Below are positions 5,083 through 9,212 of a stretch of 9,212 nt of DNA, piece by piece. This DNA comes from an uncultured Desulfohalobiaceae bacterium (GTDB lineage Bacteria; Desulfobacterota; Desulfovibrionia; Desulfovibrionales; Desulfonatronovibrionaceae), in contig CAJXJU010000027.1 in assembly GCA_913055195.1 (NCBI GenBank), positions 1-9,212 on the forward strand, given 5' to 3'. Position 1 is the first letter of the stretch. Every line of letters starts with the position of its first letter. The notes beneath the pieces are model-generated. The model was not told the origin of the DNA, did no database searches, and saw only the letters and a program-made list of their open reading frames with translations. The translations under genes and the position numbers were made by a program.

Positions 5083-6483
5083 ATGAAACCAATTTTAGTA
5101 TTACAAATGCAACGCATGGGGGATTTGATTTTGTCTTTCCCCCTTTTTTTATGGCTTTTTAGAACCTATCCAGGTGTGCCAGTCTGGACAGTGGCGGAAA
5201 AGGTTTTTTTTCGGGATTTAATGCCTGTTTCGCCAGAGGTCGTGTATATTCCCTGGGATAATTATGATTTTATTTTAAAGAAAAAATTTTTTCTGGTTAT
5301 TAACTTAAGTCACAGGCGAGAGGCTGCCTGGCTGACTGGAAAGGTTGATGCTGAGAAAAAGATTGGGCCTTATCTGGATGAAAATGGTTGCAGATACATA
5401 GCAGGCAAATGGCAGTTATACAGGGCAAGCCTGGTTCATAATAATAGACATAATCGCTTTCATTGGGCTGATTTAAATGCTTTAGATGTGGTGCCGTATG
5501 AAGTAATCCAGAAAACTATCTGGCCCGGTCCAAGAGGATTGCCGCGAACAGAAAAAAAAGTGGGCTTATTTTTGGGTGCCAGCGAGAAGAGTAAACGTCC
5601 ATCAAGCAGGTTCTGGGCAATGTTGGCACGTCAATTGATAAAAGAGGGTTTTAGACCAGTACTTTTAGGAGGAACGCTGGAAAAAGACCTGGCAGAGCGG
5701 GTTAAATCCGTTCTCGGTATTAATTTGCTGGATTTAACCGGGAAATTAACTTTGTCACAACTGGCAAAAATTGGCCAGACTTTGCAACTATTTGTGACTC
5801 CTGATACAGGCCCTATGCATCTGGCTGCGTGGACAGGTTTAAGGGTATTAAACCTGTCCATGGGGCCAGTGAATCCTTGGGAGACAGGCCCATATCAACC
5901 CGGTCATATTGTAACCAGTGCGCGAATAAGTTGTTCTTTTTGCTGGCAATGTAAATTTAATGTTGCATTGTGTAAAAGCAAATTTCATCCTCGTAAGATT
6001 AATGGTTTAGTTATACAGCTAATTCGTGGAAATGATATTGAAGAAATAAACGGACTGAGATTGTATGTTAGTGGTAGGAAGGAAGGTTTGTATCACCTTG
6101 CTCCGTACCCCTTGCTCCGTACCTCTTACTTTGACTCCGTTTCCCATCTCTTAAACGATTTGTGGTATTATTTTTGGGGATATTATTTTGGGCTATGGAA
6201 TGAGGAGAAAGTAATAGATATTGCAAAAAAGCTACAAAATGAGTATGATTTGATCCATCAAAGATTTGTAAGATATGTTTCACTGCTTTTGCATAAAATA
6301 AACAGGTTAATTAAGAGCAATCAGGTTGTTTCTGTAGATTTTTGGGGTTGTTTTCCTCCTATGTTACGGCCAATTACCAGCTATTTGCAGGTTTTCTGGC
6401 AAAATTGTGATTTTTCAGCACAATCATTTAAAGATTCTTTGCAATTATTGGAAAAGGTGTATGCAGTTGCCTGCAAAAAGTAA
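5083..6483 (+). CDS. Glycosyltransferase family 9 (heptosyltransferase-like) protein
   Basis: This is a GT-B fold, heptosyltransferase-like enzyme that should transfer a nucleotide-activated sugar to a surface glycan. The N-terminal motif ILVLQMQRMGDLILSFP (4-20) and the donor-site motif VTPDTGPMHLAAWTGLRVL (238-256), followed by the loop GPVNPWETGPYQPGH, are diagnostic of GT9. Four cysteines (C284, C287, C290, C297) follow the catalytic domain. After residue ~325 the protein runs on for about 140 residues into an aromatic, partly helical tail not typical of compact GT9 enzymes. Within it, residues 337-347 are encoded by a 14-bp tandem duplication. The ATG has a good GGGGTG ribosome binding site 36 bases after the CgeB-like gene, so the two should act together. 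The specific sugar and acceptor are unknown. Confidence 0.9.
   Translation: MKPILVLQMQRMGDLILSFPLFLWLFRTYPGVPVWTVAEKVFFRDLMPVSPEVVYIPWDNYDFILKKKFFLVINLSHRREAAWLTGKVDAEKKIGPYLDENGCRYIAGKWQLYRASLVHNNRHNRFHWADLNALDVVPYEVIQKTIWPGPRGLPRTEKKVGLFLGASEKSKRPSSRFWAMLARQLIKEGFRPVLLGGTLEKDLAERVKSVLGINLLDLTGKLTLSQLAKIGQTLQLFVTPDTGPMHLAAWTGLRVLNLSMGPVNPWETGPYQPGHIVTSARISCSFCWQCKFNVALCKSKFHPRKINGLVIQLIRGNDIEEINGLRLYVSGRKEGLYHLAPYPLLRTSYFDSVSHLLNDLWYYFWGYYFGLWNEEKVIDIAKKLQNEYDLIHQRFVRYVSLLLHKINRLIKSNQVVSVDFWGCFPPMLRPITSYLQVFWQNCDFSAQSFKDSLQLLEKVYAVACKK
6096..6123. repeat. 14-bp tandem duplication inside the GT9 gene
   Basis: CCTTGCTCCGTACC occurs twice back to back in the C-terminal extension. The length is not a multiple of three, so gain or loss of one unit would shift the frame. 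Confidence 0.85.
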
Positions 6484-6499
6484 ATTTTTCCGGGCAACT
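6465..6499. terminator. Weak hairpin between convergent GT9 and coiled-coil genes
   Basis: AGTTGCC (6465-6471) pairs with GGCAACT (6493-6499), and the interior contains AAAAA/TTTTT that can also pair. It spans the 17-base gap between two convergent stop codons and could end both transcripts. It lacks a proper T-run on either strand. Confidence 0.35.
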
Positions 6500-6500
6500 C

Positions 6501-6992
6501 TTATTTTGCTACTGAAAATACTGTAGCTATGATGTTGGCGAAAGTCGGATTAAATAAGAGAAAACCTGCAATCATGGTGTAGAGGATGATTTTTAGCATC
6601 AGAAACATTTTGTCGAACTTTTCCTCAAATTTGTCTTCTAGCTGTTTAATTTCAGTTTCCAGCCGTTTGACTTCAGACTTAATGAGGTCTTCCAGCCGTT
6701 TGACTTCAGACTCAATGAGGTCTTCCAGCCGTTTGACTTCAGACTTAATGAGGTCTTCCAGCCGTTTAATTTCAACCTGAAAAGTTTCCTTTGTTACCAG
6801 CTCTTTTAAAACTTCCTCTTTTATTTCTGTTTTCAGTAAGATTTTTTGTTCCTTATTTTTTTTGTGCAACTGGTTTATGCTATGCTCAAGGGCATTGATC
6901 AGAACAGGGGCTTTGTCTTTGCCAAAAATCTTTTCTATATCGGCCTGAATCTGGCGTGGCATTACATAATCATTGTAAGCGATGTTTTCCAT
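6501..6992 (-). CDS. Membrane-anchored coiled-coil protein with hendecad repeats
   Basis: The 163-residue protein has three parts. Residues 1-45 are a small N-terminal segment. Residues 50-128 are a long charged helix containing four 11-residue units (IKRLEDLIKSE, VKRLEDLIESE, VKRLEDLIKSE, VKRLETEIKQL at 75-118). Residues 130-150 are a hydrophobic transmembrane helix, followed by a short tail. The arrangement resembles DUF1640/CCDC90-type coiled-coil proteins, but homology is not established. It should sit in the inner membrane as an oligomer with its coiled coil in the cytoplasm. The ATG follows a GGAG ribosome binding site. It lies 56 bases after the first DUF3334 gene and is probably the last gene of the chemotaxis-like operon. 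A tether or scaffold role is inference only. Confidence 0.8.
   Translation of the reverse strand: MENIAYNDYVMPRQIQADIEKIFGKDKAPVLINALEHSINQLHKKNKEQKILLKTEIKEEVLKELVTKETFQVEIKRLEDLIKSEVKRLEDLIESEVKRLEDLIKSEVKRLETEIKQLEDKFEEKFDKMFLMLKIILYTMIAGFLLFNPTFANIIATVFSVAK
6659..6767. repeat. 33-bp tandem repeat, 3.3 copies, coding
   Basis: Units at 6659-6691, 6692-6724 and 6725-6757 differ at only one base (CTTAATG against CTCAATG). A partial fourth (10 bases) follows from 6758. Each unit encodes one 11-residue hendecad of the coiled coil, so copy changes keep the frame and alter helix length by 11 residues. Confidence 0.95.
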
Positions 6993-7048
6993 TTTGTCTC
7001 CAGGATTACTTTTTAAGGATATTCCAGTCTGGATTGCTGTTCAAAAAA

Positions 7049-7738
7049 TCAATCGAACAGTGAATCAATGTCGTCCTGTGAAATTCCGCCGCCAGTTGAC
7101 GCGGTCGCTGTATCTTCCTGGCCAGGTTTTGTGTCGCCCTGTTGCTGGGCCTGTTCCAGCAGGGCGTCAATGTCAACTTTTTGTTGCTCAATTTTTTTGA
7201 TGCGGATGAACTCAGTCTGTTCCATACTCATTTCAATGTAAAAGCGATGTCCCTGTTCAGTACGGAAAGACAAACGGCGACAACGAGGTCTGTCAACCAG
7301 TGTTGATGCAATGGACATGGTGATTTCTGATGAGATGGTGATGGCCTTGGGCTGACTATTGGAAGCAGTCAGGCCGTATCTGGCTTCTATTTTTCTGCGT
7401 GCATTGCCTATAATCTGGTTCACCATCTCGCCTATAAAATTTACCACCTCTTCTGAGGTGTATTCTTTTTCAATTTCTTCTGGCATGCCCATAAATGTCA
7501 TGGCCCGGTGATATAGTTCAGATGCTGTATCACCTGCGAAATTCATGATAATCAGCCCTGAATAATCTCCCGCAAATTGCACAAAACAGCCCAGATCAGG
7601 CTTCAGGCTAATGGATGGCACTCTTTGAATAGTTGGTGCGTACTTGATGGTAGTGCCTGTTGAAGCTTCAAAAATTTCCTTAACAGCCTTGCAAAAAAGT
7701 TCAGAAATAATGTCAATGGTTGTCTTGCGTCTGGCCAT
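7049..7738 (-). CDS. DUF3334 family protein, CheC/CheX-like, with FliM-like C-terminal peptide
   Basis: This 229-residue protein fits DUF3334, functionally uncharacterised. Family landmarks are LKPDLGCFVQFAGDYSGLIIMNF (45-67), TSEEVVNFIGEMVNQIIG (94-111), NSQPKAITISSEI (127-139) and DRPRCRRLSF (149-158). E104 and N107 in GEMVNQ match the ExxN signature of CheC, CheX and FliY phosphatases that hydrolyse CheY-phosphate; the alternating sheet/helix pattern agrees. After the domain comes a linker with VDIDALLEQ (188-196), a low-complexity stretch, and a final ISQDDIDSLFD (219-229). The last resembles the CheY-binding peptide at the N-terminus of FliM (consensus about LSQxEIDALL). I infer a CheY-P-interacting protein. 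The ATG has an AAGGA ribosome binding site, and the paralogue lies 22 bases upstream. Confidence 0.87.
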   Translation of the reverse strand: MARRKTTIDIISELFCKAVKEIFEASTGTTIKYAPTIQRVPSISLKPDLGCFVQFAGDYSGLIIMNFAGDTASELYHRAMTFMGMPEEIEKEYTSEEVVNFIGEMVNQIIGNARRKIEARYGLTASNSQPKAITISSEITMSIASTLVDRPRCRRLSFRTEQGHRFYIEMSMEQTEFIRIKKIEQQKVDIDALLEQAQQQGDTKPGQEDTATASTGGGISQDDIDSLFD

Positions 7739-7760
7739 GGTAACATCCTTATGTTAAAAA

Positions 7761-8309
7761 TTAGTGAGAGATATTTTTCAATTCATCAGGATTAAAAGAA
7801 AATTCTACATAAAAAGGGTTATGTTTGTTATCCCGAAAAGTCAATTTCCAGCATTGGTACCTGTGAAGCAGGCTGGTCTTGAGATAGAGCCTGATTTCAG
7901 AAGTTACAACAAAAGCCTTTGGCTGTGAGTTTTGTGCAACCTTGTGAAAATGTTGTTCAACTTTGCGCCGGAGCTGCCCTGCTATCTGATTAACAATTTC
8001 AGAAATAAAATTGATTACTTCTTCAGAGGCATAATGTTTATGATAATTATCACTCTCAGCCTGAAAAATACTGGTTGCTCTGGTGTAGAGATATTCGGCA
8101 GCCTCTTTTGTGAAGTTGATTACAATTAAAATTGTATAATGTCCATAGATAAGGAGGAAAGAGCTGATTTCAGGTTTTAATCGTATATCTTTTACTTTTT
8201 GAACAGTGGGGGACCAGGATATTTGACCGTCCAGATAAACATTGAGCACATCTGCGACAGCTTCTGTTAGAAGACGAATAAGCTCGGTGGTGATTCTGGG
8301 CAGTTTCAT
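7761..8309 (-). CDS. DUF3334 family protein, short paralogue without the tail
   Basis: This 182-residue protein aligns with its downstream neighbour over the whole domain: SWSPTVQKVKDIRLKPEISSF, ASEEVINFISEIVNQIAG, QNSQPKAFVVTSEI and a C-terminal strand FYVEFSF. E104 and N107 (SEIVNQ) keep the ExxN signature at exactly the same residue numbers. It stops after the domain and lacks the 45-residue tail with the FliM-like peptide. Tandem duplication followed by divergence is likely; overall identity looks low apart from the core motifs. No clear ribosome binding site precedes the ATG, so translation may be weak or depend on upstream readthrough. It lies 112 bases after the truncated chemotaxis-like gene. 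Confidence 0.83.
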   Translation of the reverse strand: MKLPRITTELIRLLTEAVADVLNVYLDGQISWSPTVQKVKDIRLKPEISSFLLIYGHYTILIVINFTKEAAEYLYTRATSIFQAESDNYHKHYASEEVINFISEIVNQIAGQLRRKVEQHFHKVAQNSQPKAFVVTSEIRLYLKTSLLHRYQCWKLTFRDNKHNPFYVEFSFNPDELKNISH

Positions 8310-8421
8310 GGATAATGAAATAGGTAAAATTGTTGAATGAAGTTACTTCTAGCAATTTTTTAGGGGAGAAATCAAGAGGTTGCATAAAAATTTAAAACTG
8401 GTTTTCTCTAGAAAATTTTGG

Positions 8422-8889
8422 CTATACGCTTGAGATGCTCCGCCAGTAGCGGGACTTCACCAAAGAACCTTCCTGATTTTCTGCTGTAGTTTTAACACCT
8501 TCAATCAGGCCTTCTATTTGTTCTTTGCTTTGAAGCAGGATGTTTTGCAATTCCTGACCTATTTCTCTGGTTTCTTCAGCCTGATTTTTTTGGGTTGTTA
8601 TGGCATTGTTGATTTGATTAAAGCCACCCAGAAGCTCCTGTGACGCACCACTGGCCTGTTCTGCACCGCTGGCAATCTGATCCATGGCCTTGGCAAGCTG
8701 TTCAATGGCTGACATTGCTTCACTTACGCCACTGGCCAGTTCTGCACTGGCTGCGGCTATCCTTTCGGCTGCCTGTTGCTGTTTGGCCAATGTACGGGCG
8801 CGTTTTCTCTTTTCTTCTGCTTCCTTGCGGGATGGAGCAGCAGTTGCTGCTGTTTTTTTCAGCGATGCAGTGTTTTTTTTCAGTGGCAT
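8422..8889 (-). pseudogene. Methyl-accepting-chemotaxis-like protein, truncated at a REP sequence
   Basis: The 155-residue frame starts at an ATG behind an AGGAGG ribosome binding site. A basic Ala/Lys-rich N-terminus (1-40) leads into a long helix typical of soluble chemoreceptors: AAASAELASGVSEAMSAIEQ (45-64), then QIASGAEQASGASQELLGG. This part is predicted to be alpha-helical coiled coil. After about residue 145 (GSLVK) the sequence becomes SRYWRSISSV, encoded by a REP copy at 8436-8454, and stops at 8422. The conserved hairpin tip that contacts CheA and CheW is absent and is not found in the next 112 bases. It is therefore a broken gene, although a stable fragment could still be made and might still join the DUF3334 proteins encoded downstream. 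Confidence 0.75.
8436..8454. repeat. Third REP copy, solitary
   Basis: TGCTCCGCCAGTAGCGGGA matches the left arm of the 3191-3328 element apart from a one-base deletion (TGC-TCC against TGCATCC). It encodes the aberrant last residues of the truncated chemotaxis-like protein. Confidence 0.8.
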
Positions 8890-8932
8890 ATTAACCTCCT
8901 TGGTTGAAAATTATTAAGGGTAATCTGGATTG

Positions 8933-8979
8933 AAAAAATAAAAAACCGCCTTTCTCCGCGTAAGGAGTCAGGCGGTTTT
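8933..8979 (-). terminator. Intrinsic terminator upstream of the chemotaxis-like operon
   Basis: AAAACCGCCT (8942-8951) and AGGCGGTTTT (8970-8979) form a perfect 10-bp stem, with an inner CTCC/GGAG stem. On the minus strand the hairpin is followed by a T-rich tract (TTTTTTATTTTTTC, 8945-8932), the classical Rho-independent form. On the plus strand only four T follow. It lies 44 bases before the ATG of the truncated chemotaxis-like gene, so that gene needs a promoter in between or depends on readthrough. Confidence 0.8.
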
Positions 8980-9087
8980 AACCAATGTCTGGACTGAATA
9001 ATCAGGTCTGCGGCTAAAAATACAGGATAGGAAGAGAGAAAAAGTAAGTAAGTAAGTAAGTAAGTGCAAGAAAAATACCTTTTTCAT
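8968..9087 (-). CDS. Possible short signal-peptide ORF or leader peptide, 39 codons
   Basis: The frame begins MKKVFFLHLLTYLLTFSLF, then LSC and a polar end (SRRPDYSVQTLVKTA). Its TGA (8970-8968) overlaps the 5' arm of the intrinsic terminator on that strand. MKK plus a hydrophobic stretch and a cysteine resembles a lipoprotein signal peptide, although FLSC is an imperfect lipobox. Six ACTT units lie inside the hydrophobic part. No ribosome binding site is evident; TATTAT just before the ATG could equally be a -10 box. It could be a small lipoprotein, an attenuator leader, or chance. Confidence 0.3.
   Translation of the reverse strand: MKKVFFLHLLTYLLTFSLFLSCIFSRRPDYSVQTLVKTA
9042..9065. repeat. 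Tetranucleotide repeat AAGT x6
   Basis: Six perfect AAGT units (ACTT on the minus strand) form a slippage-prone microsatellite. They lie inside a possible 39-codon signal-peptide frame. Confidence 0.95.
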
Positions 9088-9156
9088 AATATCTGATATC
9101 TGTTTATGAGTGCTTTTGATGCAAGACAGTTAGTGCACTGAAATTTTAAATGTTTT

Positions 9157-9212
9157 ACTCAACTTTCGGAGTTGCGAAAGTTGAGAAATTCGAAATTCGA
9201 AACCCGAAATCC
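9157..9212. repeat. Palindromic interspersed repeat, right copy (inverted)
   Basis: Positions 9158-9185 form a palindrome with 11-bp arms (CTCAACTTTCG/CGAAAGTTGAG) around six bases. A tail of ATTCGAAA-like units runs to the window edge. Its reverse complement matches 1-54: 21 of the first 25 tail bases agree and the palindrome differs at only one position. Similarity stops one base beyond the palindrome on the inner side, which marks one element boundary. Confidence 0.75.

Noticed and set aside
8326..8359. Hairpin AAAATTG/CAATTTT with inner GAAGT/ACTTC between the truncated receptor and the short DUF3334 gene
   Set aside because: AT-rich weak stem with no clear T-run in the transcribed direction; the 8310-8421 gap otherwise shows nothing recognisable.
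8170..8385. 71-codon minus-strand frame upstream of the short DUF3334 gene
   Set aside because: It overlaps the DUF3334 gene in another frame and has no family signal.
8640..8917. Plus-strand frames of 77-84 codons
   Set aside because: Antisense shadows of the alanine-rich chemotaxis-like gene.

Overview
The window looks like low-GC Desulfobacterota (deltaproteobacterial, Desulfovibrionales-like) chromosome. This is an inference from the yceD(DUF177)-rpmF-plsX cluster next to rpmB, the CgeB-like/GT9 glycosyltransferase pair and the DUF3334 chemotaxis genes. No tRNA, rRNA, CRISPR array, transposase or phage gene was seen.

Left part (1-2250): a minus-strand operon reads yceD (DUF177), rpmF (L32) and plsX. 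It feeds ribosome assembly and the start of phospholipid synthesis. rpmB (L28) diverges from it. The 213-bp divergent spacer between the trimmed yceD start and rpmB carries a sigma70-like promoter for each side and a perfect 9-bp inverted repeat.

Middle left (2250-3385): a degenerate, repeat-rich strip. It holds a cryptic zinc-ribbon gene (2339-2542, minus) with an in-frame TGA between its two CxxC pairs, an intact 86-residue gene of unknown function, and the last quarter of a YrbG-type Na+/Ca2+ exchanger. The exchanger is cut off at the edge of a 138-bp REPIN-like element.

Centre (3385-6483, plus): two glycosyltransferases form an operon. One is a CgeB-like protein (DUF3880 plus a GT1-type C-terminus, with a MAF-like N-terminus) and the other is a GT9 heptosyltransferase-like protein. 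They are separated by seven tandem 7-bp units that supply the stop codon of the first gene and the ribosome binding site of the second.

Right part (6501-8889, minus): a chemotaxis-flavoured operon contains a truncated methyl-accepting-chemotaxis-like protein, two DUF3334 paralogues with a CheC/CheX-like ExxN signature, and a membrane-anchored coiled-coil protein with 33-bp internal repeats. One DUF3334 protein also ends in a FliM-like peptide. The truncated gene breaks at a third copy of the REP sequence. Upstream lie a strong intrinsic terminator and a 39-codon signal-peptide-like reading frame carrying six ACTT repeats.

The first ~54 and last ~56 bases are inverted copies of one palindromic element. 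Short tandem repeats (7-, 8-, 4-, 14- and 33-bp) recur at gene junctions and inside genes, so replication slippage and REP-associated rearrangement appear to have shaped this region.
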